From IMG/VR virus record IMGVR_UViG_3300028577_000090, positions 1-36,319 of that record: a stretch of 36,319 nucleotides of DNA, one strand, 5' to 3'. Shown here piece by piece: positions 7,336 through 15,166 of the stretch. Source of the stretch: a virus. A program made the translations under genes and the position numbers. The notes under the pieces were generated by a model. It was not told the DNA's origin. It saw only the letters and a program-made list of their open reading frames with translations, and ran no database searches. The stretch's first letter is position 1. The number at the start of each line of letters is the position of its first letter.

Positions 7336-8774
7336 ACCTCGAACCGCTGGCCCAGCTGGCCGCCGAGCTCGTGGCCTTCGAGCCCGCCGAGCAGGGTTGG
7401 AGCCTGCGCACCTTCGCCGGTGAGCATGCCAAGCAGCTGGCGTTTATCCAGGACCCGGCGCCGCGGAAGCACGTGCTCTGCGCGCGCCAGAGCGGCAAGA
7501 GCTGGGGAGACGACGCCATCTTGCTCGACCGGGCCATGCGCATGCCCTACAGCCTCCACGTGCTGCTGGGCCTGAACGGTGTGGCGGTGCGGGCGAACAA
7601 CTGGATCCCCGTGTGGCTGCGCCTGCTGGACCGCTTCCACGTGGAGCGGCGGGACAACCAGCAGATGATGCTCACCACCTTCCCGAACGGGAGCCGGGTC
7701 GCGTTCGCCGGCACCGACGACCTGAAGCACGTGAAGAACTGGCTGGGCAACCGCCTGGCGGGCGGCACGTTCATCGTGGACGAGTGCCAGGACCAGAGCG
7801 ACGACGTGCTGGAGTACATCCTGCGCGTGATGCTGCCCCCGACGCTCACGCCCACGAGCCAGGTCATCCTCAGCGGCGTGCGTCCCGACTCCCCGGTGGG
7901 GAAGTTCTACGCGATGCGCACCGACGAGGCGTGGAGCCATCACAGCTGGGCGCGCTGGGACAACGTCCACACGCCCGAGGCCCGCGCCGAGTACGAGGCG
8001 CACAAGGCGGCCAGCCACCTGGGCGACGACGATCCGCAGCTGCAGCGGGACTGGCACAACCAGGACGTCTACGACCCGAACGCCCGCGACTACTTCTACC
8101 GGGCCGAGGTGAACGCCTACGACGCCGTGACGCCGCGCTGGGCGCAGGGCTGGATCAGCCCCCCCGGCTTCGGTGACGTGCGCTTCGCCGAGCCATGGCC
8201 GGGCATCGACACGTTCTCGGTGGCGCTCGACCCCGGCGGCGGGGACCCGTTCGGCCTGCAGGTAATCGGATGGGGGAAGACGCACCGCCGCATCCAGCAC
8301 CTGGTGGACTGGACGAGCCCGCGCGGCGCGCGCCTGACCTGGGGCGACGTGATGGGAACGCTGGGCCGGGTGGTGCAGGAGCACTACCGCACCGGCTTCT
8401 GGTGCTACGACACGAACAGCGGCACCGAGCTGGACACCTTCGGGCACCAGTACGGCGTGCCGGCGGTGCGCGCGGCGAAGAAGGCCGACTTCCTGGGGCA
8501 GATTCGCCGCACCAACGACCTGCTGCGCCCAGGCACGCTGGCCGTCATGCGGGACTCGACGCTGGCGACGGACTACCTATCGGCCCAGCTCGACTGGACC
8601 GGCGGCGCGCCGAAGTGGAAGAGCACGTACCACCCGACCGCCAGCGAATGCGTGCGCTACGCCCTCGGGGCCTTCTGGGAGAAGGCCCCGCCCGAGAAGA
8701 AGGACGAGCCAGTCAAGGACCCGTTCGACCGCGAGCAAGAACGGCTCGCGAAACTCAAAGGACGACGCCGGTAA
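7332..8774 (+). CDS. terL: Terminase large subunit
   Basis: A 480-aa packaging motor. I choose GTG 7332, overlapping the previous stop, over the upstream in-frame starts. The ATPase domain has Walker A CARQSGKS (50-57), Walker B FIVDEC (147-152, Asp150/Glu151) and motif III ILSGVR (179-184). The RNase H-like nuclease domain shows acidic residues in VALDPGGGDP (Asp300) and CYDTNS (Asp360), with a further Asp in the C-terminal region near 'LDWTGG'. It pumps DNA into procapsids through the portal and cuts concatemers. The TAA stop overlaps palindrome copy 3. High confidence in function; the packaging strategy cannot be read. Confidence 0.93.
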   Translation: MNLEPLAQLAAELVAFEPAEQGWSLRTFAGEHAKQLAFIQDPAPRKHVLCARQSGKSWGDDAILLDRAMRMPYSLHVLLGLNGVAVRANNWIPVWLRLLDRFHVERRDNQQMMLTTFPNGSRVAFAGTDDLKHVKNWLGNRLAGGTFIVDECQDQSDDVLEYILRVMLPPTLTPTSQVILSGVRPDSPVGKFYAMRTDEAWSHHSWARWDNVHTPEARAEYEAHKAASHLGDDDPQLQRDWHNQDVYDPNARDYFYRAEVNAYDAVTPRWAQGWISPPGFGDVRFAEPWPGIDTFSVALDPGGGDPFGLQVIGWGKTHRRIQHLVDWTSPRGARLTWGDVMGTLGRVVQEHYRTGFWCYDTNSGTELDTFGHQYGVPAVRAAKKADFLGQIRRTNDLLRPGTLAVMRDSTLATDYLSAQLDWTGGAPKWKSTYHPTASECVRYALGAFWEKAPPEKKDEPVKDPFDREQERLAKLKGRRR

Positions 8775-8798
8775 TTACTGGCCAAGGTGACCACAAAT
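8774..8798. promoter_or_regulatory. 25-bp palindrome, copy 3
   Basis: It fills the whole gap between the terminase stop and the portal ATG. The core reads GGCCAAGGTGACC; the departure from consensus creates AAGGTG, a usable Shine-Dalgarno seven bases before ATG 8797. The site may serve as both operator and ribosome site. Confidence 0.7.
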
Positions 8799-10752
8799 GT
8801 ACGAGCAAGAAGACGAGTGGAGCGACCTGAAGCGCGAGGACCCGGGCGTGCTGCAGCGGTCGCTCGACCAGGCGGTGAACGCCATCGAGCTGTCGCCCGC
8901 CGAGCAGGGGCGCCTCAGCGCGGCGCTGGTGGACCTGGCGCTCTACTGCGGCCAGCCCTTCACCCTGATGACCATGTCGGACCTGTGGTGGTCCTACAAG
9001 GCCATCGCAGACGCGCAATCGCTCAAGTACAACGCCGCCTATTCGGTGGTGAACACCATCGTGTCGCGGATCTGCAGCTTCCGCCCGCGCGCGCAGTTCA
9101 TCCCCGAGGCGGGGAACTACAAGACGCAGAAGCTCTGCCGTGACCGCACCGCGGCTTGCGACGCGTGGTCGCAGCGCGAGCAGTACCAGGACCAGGCCAG
9201 CTACGCCTTCCGCGACTGCCTCATGGGCCCCGGCGGCGTGCTGAAGGTCTACCTGGAGACGCTGTTCGAGGGCACCGACGACGAGGAGACGCAGACCCGC
9301 CTCGGTCGCTTCCCGAGCTGGGAGATCAAGGTCAACGAGCAGGACGGCCGCTACGGCGAGCCGGAGTTCATGTACCACGTCAAGTGGCTGACCCAGCGGA
9401 ACGCCCTGAAGCTCTACGGCAAGGACGACAACGCGCGCGCTCTCATCGTCACGGGGGCTGATCGCATCGGTGCCTACGCCGGCTATGGCGTGGGGGACGA
9501 CGGGCTGAACGGCATCGCCTGGCGCAACGGACAGCGGCTCATCCGCGTGGTGGACGCGTACGCGCGGGGCCCGAAGGGTCGCCACGTCATCATGGCGGGC
9601 GACTACATCGCCTATGATCAGGAGTGGAAGCACCGCTGGCACCCGTTCACGGTGAGCCGCTTCGAGCGCGCGGAGGCCACGGGCTTCTGGGGTCGCTCGG
9701 CGCTGGACAAGGTGCGCGGGGTGCAGACGGGCCTCGATGCCAGCGTGCAGGACATCGACGACGCGCACCACCTGGCGGCCAAGCTCATCGCAACCGGCCC
9801 CATGGCGCCCGAGAAGTTCACCAACGATATCGTGCAGTACTTCGCCGGCCCCCCGGGCTCGTGGCAGTTCCACAACCCGAAGCCGACGGACCCTGATGCC
9901 TATCGGTGGTTCGAGATGAAGAAGGCGTGGATGTTCGAGGTGCTGGGCGTGAGCCCCAACGCCGCGCAGGCCACGAAACCCCAGGGCGTGACGGCGGCGG
10001 TGGCCATCGACGCGGTGACGGACCTGCAGAGCGACCGGCTCTCGCAACTATCGCAGATGTGGGAGCAGACGGTGGTGCAGGTGGGGGAGAAGTGGTTCGC
10101 GCTGGAGAGCGACGCCGCGGGCGGGGACAGCAAGCGCACGTACATGGCCACCGACCGCGGCCGTGCCTCGATGGTGGACGTGCACGCCGACGGCACCACG
10201 CCGACGATCCGCGTGTTCCCTACGTCGCTGTTCGGGCAGTCGGTGCCCGCGCGCTTGCAGAAGGCCATGGACGCCGTGAAGGCCGGCTGGTTCGACCAGG
10301 AAGAGATCTTGAAGGTCCTGGGCGTCCCCGACCTGGAGAGCATCTTCGAGATCAAGCTGGCCGAGTACGAGTGGACGGAGAAGTTCTGCGACGACCTGCT
10401 GGAGAACGGCAAGTACGTCACGCCGACCGTGTGGGCCAACCCTATCAAGCTGTTCGAGTATGCCCGCCTGCGCTACCTGCGGGCGGACACGGACGGCAGC
10501 TACCCCAAGCCGAACATGGCCAAGATGCGCAAGCTGCTGGACTACCTGCAGCCGATCGCCCAGGCGGCACGCGACAAGGCGGCGGGAAAGGCCCCTGCCC
10601 TGCCCGCTGGCGCAGTTCCTGGAGCTCCCGCGCTTCCCGCGGGACCGCCCGCTCCCGGCGCCATCAGCCCGGCGGCGCTCCCCCCGGCGGCGCCCGCCGC
10701 GCCTCCCCTTCCTGGCCTGACGCCGTCGCCCGAGGCGGCGCCGGCCCCGTAA
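8797..10752 (+). CDS. Portal protein
   Basis: A 651-aa protein right after the large terminase and before a scaffold-like gene, the standard place for the dodecameric portal at the head vertex. The middle region has podovirus-portal character: 'FWGRSALDKVRGVQTGLDASVQDIDDAHHL' spans about residues 290-320, and 'EVLGVSPNAAQA' begins the wing/stem segment near 383, followed by a long helix rich in Gln and Ser. The C-terminal 50 residues are Pro/Ala-rich and probably disordered. It is translated from ATG 8797, whose ribosome site is inside palindrome copy 3. The family assignment rests on context plus these patterns. Confidence 0.85.
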   Translation: MYEQEDEWSDLKREDPGVLQRSLDQAVNAIELSPAEQGRLSAALVDLALYCGQPFTLMTMSDLWWSYKAIADAQSLKYNAAYSVVNTIVSRICSFRPRAQFIPEAGNYKTQKLCRDRTAACDAWSQREQYQDQASYAFRDCLMGPGGVLKVYLETLFEGTDDEETQTRLGRFPSWEIKVNEQDGRYGEPEFMYHVKWLTQRNALKLYGKDDNARALIVTGADRIGAYAGYGVGDDGLNGIAWRNGQRLIRVVDAYARGPKGRHVIMAGDYIAYDQEWKHRWHPFTVSRFERAEATGFWGRSALDKVRGVQTGLDASVQDIDDAHHLAAKLIATGPMAPEKFTNDIVQYFAGPPGSWQFHNPKPTDPDAYRWFEMKKAWMFEVLGVSPNAAQATKPQGVTAAVAIDAVTDLQSDRLSQLSQMWEQTVVQVGEKWFALESDAAGGDSKRTYMATDRGRASMVDVHADGTTPTIRVFPTSLFGQSVPARLQKAMDAVKAGWFDQEEILKVLGVPDLESIFEIKLAEYEWTEKFCDDLLENGKYVTPTVWANPIKLFEYARLRYLRADTDGSYPKPNMAKMRKLLDYLQPIAQAARDKAAGKAPALPAGAVPGAPALPAGPPAPGAISPAALPPAAPAAPPLPGLTPSPEAAPAP

Positions 10753-10780
10753 CCCAACGACGCAACGAAAGGCACACCCC

Positions 10781-11875
10781 ATGGCGAAACGATCGGCACT
10801 GGCGCGCAGCGCCTCCACCCGCATGCCCCGGCAGGACAGCGGCAACGTGAAGGCAGAGCCCGGCGAGAGCCGCATCCAGGAACCCACCGTGACGGAGTGG
10901 GACCCCCACGCGTCCGACCTGCAGGAGAAGCCCGACGACCGCACCGTGCCGGCCATCGACGACGCGCAGGTGGGACGTCCCCAGGCCACGCCGCCGGCCG
11001 ACGAGGCGGACAAGCAGGCGCGCATCCGCAAGCTGCTGAGCAACGACGCGCCCGACGAGGAGCCGGCCGAAGATCCCGCGCCAGCGGCAGAGCAGCCGAA
11101 GCCCGTGGCAGAGCCGGCGAAGCCACCGGCCCGCCGCGATATCCTTGCGAACCTGGGCGCCGAGAAGCAAAAGCGCCAGCTCGAGCAACAGTTGAAGGCC
11201 GAGCGCGAGCGGGCCGACAAGGCCGAGAAGGACCGCGACGAGGCGTCCAAGCTGCTGAAGGACGGCGACCTGCTGTCTTTCGCGAAGGCCCGGGGGCTGA
11301 CCACGGACCAGGCGATCGACATGCTCATGAACCCGCCTGCCGAGCCTGCCAAGCCGCCCCCCGCGCCGGCGGCTGACCAGACCAACGAGCGGCTGTCCCG
11401 CCTCGAGCAGCGGGAGCGCGACCTGTTGCAGCGAGAGGCCATGGCCCGCCTGGAAGAGGAGACGAAGGAGCTGGATATCCCCGTCACCCGCGCCACCAGT
11501 CGCGTTGCGGTGACGGACAACAAGGGCGGCTCGCGCATCATGAGCGGCCGGGAGCTGGTCCTGGCGACGGCCCAGCGCCTGTGGGAGGCGGACGGCCGCC
11601 CCGCCGGCAAGCAACGCGAGTACATCAAGGAGGCCGCTCCGCTGGTCGAACAGCAGCTCATCGACGACGACAAGGACCGCTTCGAGGCCTACGCGAAGAA
11701 GACGGGCGGCGGCACGCCAGCAGCAGCCCCGAAGCCTGCCCCGGCGAAGAAGCCCGCGGTGCCCTCGGTAGGATCGCGCTCGGGAGGTTCGTCCCCCAAG
11801 CAGGAGGTGCCCGAGCTCCCCGACGATCCGGACGAGCGGCGCCTGGCCATCAAGCAACGCCTCGGCTGGTCGTAA
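10781..11875 (+). CDS. Putative capsid scaffolding protein
   Basis: A 364-aa protein between portal and major capsid genes, with AAAGG upstream of ATG 10781. It is Pro/Ala/Glu-rich and largely non-globular. A strong coiled coil spans about 125-165 (EKQKRQLEQQLKAERERADK...) and a second charged helix about 205-235 (RLSRLEQRERDLLQREAMA). A basic C-terminal tail ends RRLAIKQRLGWS. Helical, charged proteins in this slot are typically scaffolds that template procapsid assembly, binding the coat through their C-terminus. No protease gene was recognised nearby, so the scaffold may leave intact as in P22. Role inferred from position and composition. Confidence 0.75.
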   Translation: MAKRSALARSASTRMPRQDSGNVKAEPGESRIQEPTVTEWDPHASDLQEKPDDRTVPAIDDAQVGRPQATPPADEADKQARIRKLLSNDAPDEEPAEDPAPAAEQPKPVAEPAKPPARRDILANLGAEKQKRQLEQQLKAERERADKAEKDRDEASKLLKDGDLLSFAKARGLTTDQAIDMLMNPPAEPAKPPPAPAADQTNERLSRLEQRERDLLQREAMARLEEETKELDIPVTRATSRVAVTDNKGGSRIMSGRELVLATAQRLWEADGRPAGKQREYIKEAAPLVEQQLIDDDKDRFEAYAKKTGGGTPAAAPKPAPAKKPAVPSVGSRSGGSSPKQEVPELPDDPDERRLAIKQRLGWS

Positions 11876-11879
11876 CCCC

Positions 11880-12326
11880 ATGGCCACGGGCAAGGTGCCC
11901 GGGAAGAAGACCTTCGGCCCCCACAACTCGACGTGGAAGAAGGGCGTTGCCCCCACCGGGAAGCGCGTGGGGCCGAAGGTCACGAGCACGCGCCCGAAGA
12001 CTTTCACCGGATTTCGCGAGGCCATGCGCGCCGCCTTCGAGACGACGGGGCAGGACCCGAAGGGCGAGCGCACGCTGACCCAGGTGGTCCTCGGCAAGGC
12101 GTTCGACGACACCAACCCCGACCAGCTGAACGCCATCAGGTTCGCCGCGGCGTACGCCTACGGTCTGCCCAAGGCCGGCCTCGACGAGCAGACGATCGAG
12201 GCGCTGGGCAAGGAGATGGCGCAACGGATGTTTGAAGCGGCCATTGAGGAAGCCCGGAAACGCCGCATGGTCGAGGCAACCGAGGTCACTGCCACGCCGG
12301 CCATTACTGGTCAACCTGACCACTAA
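11880..12326 (+). CDS. DUF5681-like hypothetical protein
   Basis: A 148-aa protein. The basic, glycine-containing N-terminus (HNSTWKKGVAPTGKRVG) and the later 'FAAAYAYGLPKAGLD' segment resemble the DUF5681 pattern of phage proteins ('KKG.SGNP.GRPKG' ... 'YAYGKPP'). Members of that family sit near terminase and capsid genes and may bind DNA. The last residues (AITGQPDH) and the stop are encoded by palindrome copy 4, so the operator is part of the coding region. No Shine-Dalgarno is visible; translation is probably coupled to the scaffold gene ending five bases upstream. Confidence 0.65.
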   Translation: MATGKVPGKKTFGPHNSTWKKGVAPTGKRVGPKVTSTRPKTFTGFREAMRAAFETTGQDPKGERTLTQVVLGKAFDDTNPDQLNAIRFAAAYAYGLPKAGLDEQTIEALGKEMAQRMFEAAIEEARKRRMVEATEVTATPAITGQPDH

Positions 12327-12327
12327 T
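12303..12327. promoter_or_regulatory. 25-bp palindrome, copy 4
   Basis: Core GGTCAACCTGACC with flanks ATTACT and ACTAAT. It lies 11 bp upstream of the -35 of the major capsid promoter, with its centre about 58 bp before the expected start of transcription. That position suits an activator. Confidence 0.82.
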
Positions 12328-12338
12328 TAAGCCAACCT

Positions 12339-12366
12339 TTGACGGGTCATTGGAGGCCTGTACATT
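12339..12366 (+). promoter_or_regulatory. Major capsid promoter
   Basis: TTGACG (12339-12344), 16-bp spacer, TACATT (12361-12366), followed by GG. The spacing, -10 sequence and distance from the palindrome match the promoter at 26155. Confidence 0.68.
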
Positions 12367-12372
12367 GGTAGT

Positions 12373-12463
12373 TGTCTCCCCGCTGTAAAGGCGAAACGGT
12401 CCCGTAATACGAAACCTCACGGGGTCAGCAGGGGTTCAACAACCTGTTGCGTGAGGTTTCCCC
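12373..12463 (+). ncRNA. Structured 5' leader RNA, copy A (major capsid)
   Basis: About 90 nt between the predicted start of transcription and the capsid ATG. AAACCTCACG (12412-12421) pairs perfectly with CGTGAGGTTT (12450-12459). This ten-base-pair stem contains the Shine-Dalgarno GAGG (12453-12456), seven bases before ATG 12464. Inside is TCAGCAGG and a small hairpin (CA, two-base bulge, GGTT/AACC, loop CAAC). A homologous leader with a different but still paired inner helix lies at 26189-26283. This points to a conserved RNA that controls or protects translation starts. The 5' end is predicted from the promoter. Confidence 0.72.
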
Positions 12464-13753
12464 ATGGCTGGACCTGGAGCTGCATTCAGCGCGCTTAACG
12501 ACGCGCTGTTGCTCAATTACGATCTGAAGTTCCGCGGGCGCGTTGGCTGGAGCAAGGGCGCGCTGGCCGCGATGATCCCGAAGGTGCGATGGTCGGGGCT
12601 CTACCCGGTCATCCCGATCCGCAACACCGCCTCGCCTGCCGTCTCCGCGACGTTCGCGAACGCGCAGACCATCGCGACCGGGACCACCGGCATCGTGCAG
12701 GTCGCGCAGTTCAAGCCGTCGTGGTACCGCAAGTTTGGCGTGGCGCAGATCGATTCGCTGCTGCTGGCCGCCGCCAGCGACGCGAAGGGGGCCGTCTACG
12801 ACGAGATGTGCGGCCAGATCGACGGCATCATGGACGGCACGGCGCACCAGTTCTCGATCGAGGTGTACCGCAACGGCTACGGCGCCATCGGTGTCATCGA
12901 CTCGACGACCACCATCGCGTCCACCCGCTGCATCCTGAAGAACCCCGAGGACAGCGTGCACTTCGTCCAGGGCGCGAAGATCGTCGCGGCCGCCACCGAC
13001 CACGCGGACCTTCTGCGCAGCTCGGGGGCCTCGATGGAGGTCGCCGGCATCGAGGATCCGGAGAAGGGGTACATTACCTTCACGGCGAACCTCAGCACCA
13101 CGCTGTCGGACATCGCCACGGGTGACTACCTGTTCTCGCTGGGCAACCGGCAGAACAGCGCCACCCCCACGCCCGTCTGCATGAACGGCATGGACGCGTG
13201 GTTCCCCGTCACGGTGCCCACCACCACGGACACCGCCTCGGGCGTGGACCGCAGCAAGAACGCGCTCTACCGCGGGACCATCATCGACGCCACCACGGCG
13301 CCGAAGTCCTCGCTGAACAAGGAAGACCTGATGCTCGAGGCCATCACGGCCAGCTCCCGCTACGGCGGCAGCCCCGAGAAGATGGTCTACTTCACGAACA
13401 ACACCAACTACAAGGAGGTGTTGCGCATCGGGTCGGCGAAGTTCCGGCCGAACACGGTCAAGGGCCCCTACGGCGTCAGCTTCCAGGGCATCAAGATCAT
13501 GACCGACGCGGGCGAGATTCCGGTGCAGCCGGATCCGTACTGCCCGGTGCAGCGCTCCTACCTGCTGGACCTGTCCACCGTGAAATTCTACGGCTGTGGC
13601 AGCGCCGAGGTGCCGCGCTTCATCGACGACGACGGCGTGGGCAAGGTCCTGCGCATGACGGACGCGGCGGCTGTGGAGTGCCGCGTCGGGTACTACGGCA
13701 CGATCGGCGTGAACAAGCCGATCGTCAACGTGGTGGTCCAGCACTCGACGTAA
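12464..13753 (+). CDS. Major capsid protein
   Basis: A 429-aa protein in the canonical position after the scaffold. It begins 'MAGPGAAFSALNDALLLNYD' and is rich in beta segments and Ala/Thr/Gly. It has a long helical stretch (about 93-120, FGVAQIDSLLLAAASDAKGA...) compatible with the spine helix of the HK97 fold, and a 'NNTNYKEVLRIGSAKFRPNT' segment near the P-domain. It ends in beta strands (KPIVNVVVQHST). It has its own promoter, a structured leader and a downstream terminator, as expected of the most abundant virion protein. The role is assigned by context and size; I cannot name a close relative. Confidence 0.83.
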   Translation: MAGPGAAFSALNDALLLNYDLKFRGRVGWSKGALAAMIPKVRWSGLYPVIPIRNTASPAVSATFANAQTIATGTTGIVQVAQFKPSWYRKFGVAQIDSLLLAAASDAKGAVYDEMCGQIDGIMDGTAHQFSIEVYRNGYGAIGVIDSTTTIASTRCILKNPEDSVHFVQGAKIVAAATDHADLLRSSGASMEVAGIEDPEKGYITFTANLSTTLSDIATGDYLFSLGNRQNSATPTPVCMNGMDAWFPVTVPTTTDTASGVDRSKNALYRGTIIDATTAPKSSLNKEDLMLEAITASSRYGGSPEKMVYFTNNTNYKEVLRIGSAKFRPNTVKGPYGVSFQGIKIMTDAGEIPVQPDPYCPVQRSYLLDLSTVKFYGCGSAEVPRFIDDDGVGKVLRMTDAAAVECRVGYYGTIGVNKPIVNVVVQHST

Positions 13754-13759
13754 TTCCTG

Positions 13760-13810
13760 GGGCGCTGAGCCGGGCGTTTCTTCCCTTTCCGCCCGGCTCG
13801 GCGCCCTTGG
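13760..13810 (+). terminator. Strong hairpin terminator after the capsid gene
   Basis: A 17-bp stem joins GGGCGCTGAGCCGGGCG (13760-13776) and CGCCCGGCTCGGCGCCC (13790-13806). There are 16 Watson-Crick pairs and one G-U, a 13-nt pyrimidine loop, and then TTGGTTCTT. It is likely a partial terminator that lowers expression of downstream genes relative to capsid; it may also shield the mRNA 3' end. Confidence 0.85.
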
Positions 13811-13831
13811 TTCTTCACCAGGGAGACCACC

Positions 13832-14236
13832 ATGAGCTTCATGCCAGCGGGATACGTCTGGAACCGGCGGAACGTCGCCTGGTTCATCCACACCATCACC
13901 ATCGGCGCGTCCGGGGCCATCTCGTCCCAGGACGCCGCCGCCGATTCGGGCGTGGTCGCGGCGAAGGCGTCGCAGGCCGGCCGGTATACGCTGACCTTCC
14001 CGGGCAAGGGCTTCCGGAAGTTCCAGGGCGCGTACACCATCCTCATCGGCGACGCGACCAATCAGTTCGGCGCTGTGTCTGTCGGGTTCGACAGCCTGTG
14101 CCGGGCCGAGCATATCGACGACGCCACCAACCCGCCGACCGTGATCGTGCAGTTCGTCAACAGCTCGACGAACTACACCGACGCGGATCTGCCGTCTGGC
14201 ACGGTCGTGAAGATCCACACGTGCGTGGAGTTCTGA
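13832..14236 (+). CDS. Putative capsid decoration/structural protein
   Basis: A 134-aa beta-rich protein with GGGAG before ATG 13832, directly behind the capsid terminator. Patterns such as 'FIHTITIGASGAISSQDA' and 'FQGAYTILIGDATNQFGAVSVGF' look like alternating strands of a small beta-sandwich. Position next to the major capsid gene and small size suit a decoration or head-fibre protein. No specific family recognised. Confidence 0.65.
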   Translation: MSFMPAGYVWNRRNVAWFIHTITIGASGAISSQDAAADSGVVAAKASQAGRYTLTFPGKGFRKFQGAYTILIGDATNQFGAVSVGFDSLCRAEHIDDATNPPTVIVQFVNSSTNYTDADLPSGTVVKIHTCVEF

Positions 14237-14239
14237 GCC

Positions 14240-14515
14240 ATGGCCGACTTCATCGACGGCATCGTGAAGCGGCGGGGGGGCGCGCCCGCTGACGACGGGG
14301 GCGACGCCGCGCCGGCGAAGGCCCCCGGCTACGGGGACGCCAAGAAGTCGGCCCTCGACGACCTGGCGCGCATCGTCGGCGTCATGAAGGCCGACCGGGG
14401 CGCGTTCGATGCGGCCATGACGGACTTCGTCGAGGCCTGCATGGAGGACGAAGAGAAGGAAACCCCCGCCGACGAGTCGGCCGAGGGCGACGACACCGAA
14501 ACCCCCGAGGAGTAA
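14240..14515 (+). CDS. Small acidic hypothetical protein
   Basis: A 91-aa protein, four bases after the previous gene. The N-terminus is MADFIDGIVKRRGG. A Pro/Ala/Gly linker, one helical segment (ALDDLARIVGVMKADRGAF) and a very acidic tail (about 70-91, Glu/Asp/Thr) follow. I do not recognise it. Position between decoration and adaptor genes suggests a virion or assembly role. Confidence 0.6.
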   Translation: MADFIDGIVKRRGGAPADDGGDAAPAKAPGYGDAKKSALDDLARIVGVMKADRGAFDAAMTDFVEACMEDEEKETPADESAEGDDTETPEE

Positions 14516-14518
14516 CCC

Positions 14519-15166
14519 GTGGGCGTTCCGCTCGCACAGCTGGTCATCGGGGCCCGCACCGCCGCATCCATGCAGCAGGGCGGGCCCTGGGAGCCGTCCG
14601 AGTGGGACGCGGCGGTGAACAACGCCGTGCGCGCGTTCTGGGTGGACGTCACGGCCATCAACAACACGCTGGCGGTGACGATCGCCACCATCACGATCAC
14701 CAACACGGCGACGCCCTACGTGGCGTTGCCGGCCGACTTCATGAACGTCCTGAGCGTGTGGGAGCGCCCGGGCACCGCCAGCCGGCGCGAGCTGCGCAAG
14801 AGCGGCGACCGCTCGGCCTACGGACAGCGCACCTACCGCATCAGCGGCAAGCTGCTGTACATCGACCCGCTGGAAGCGAGCGTCGACAGCTACGAGCTGG
14901 ATTACAACCCCCTCCCCACGCTGCTGACCGCCTCGGTGGACCTGGACGGCGAGCTGGTGCAGCACCGCGAGTACTTCGAGCTGCACACCGCCATCGCGGC
15001 CCTGACCTCGGAGCAGTCCCCCACGGCTGACATCGCCCCGCGCTTCGCCGTGTGCCAGCAGCGCGCCCTTGCGTGGGCGGCCCGCCAGCGATCGAGCGAG
15101 CCCAGCCGGCCCCGTGACGTGCGGCCTCGTGGTGGACGGGGACGCCTGCCCGGGCGCTGGCCGTGA
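14519..15166 (+). CDS. Head-tail adaptor (gp4/gp6-like)
   Basis: A 215-aa protein from GTG 14519 with GAGGAG upstream. The N-terminal 'EWDAAVNNAVRAFW.DV' helix and the following 'YVALPADFMNVLSVW' beta segment, then 'YRISGKLLYIDP' and a helix rich in Ala and Gln, match the helical-bundle-plus-beta layout of podovirus head completion or adaptor proteins. These bind below the portal. The C-terminal 25 residues are Arg/Pro-rich, and the stop overlaps the next GTG. The role is inferred from pattern and gene order. Confidence 0.7.
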   Translation: MGVPLAQLVIGARTAASMQQGGPWEPSEWDAAVNNAVRAFWVDVTAINNTLAVTIATITITNTATPYVALPADFMNVLSVWERPGTASRRELRKSGDRSAYGQRTYRISGKLLYIDPLEASVDSYELDYNPLPTLLTASVDLDGELVQHREYFELHTAIAALTSEQSPTADIAPRFAVCQQRALAWAARQRSSEPSRPRDVRPRGGRGRLPGRWP

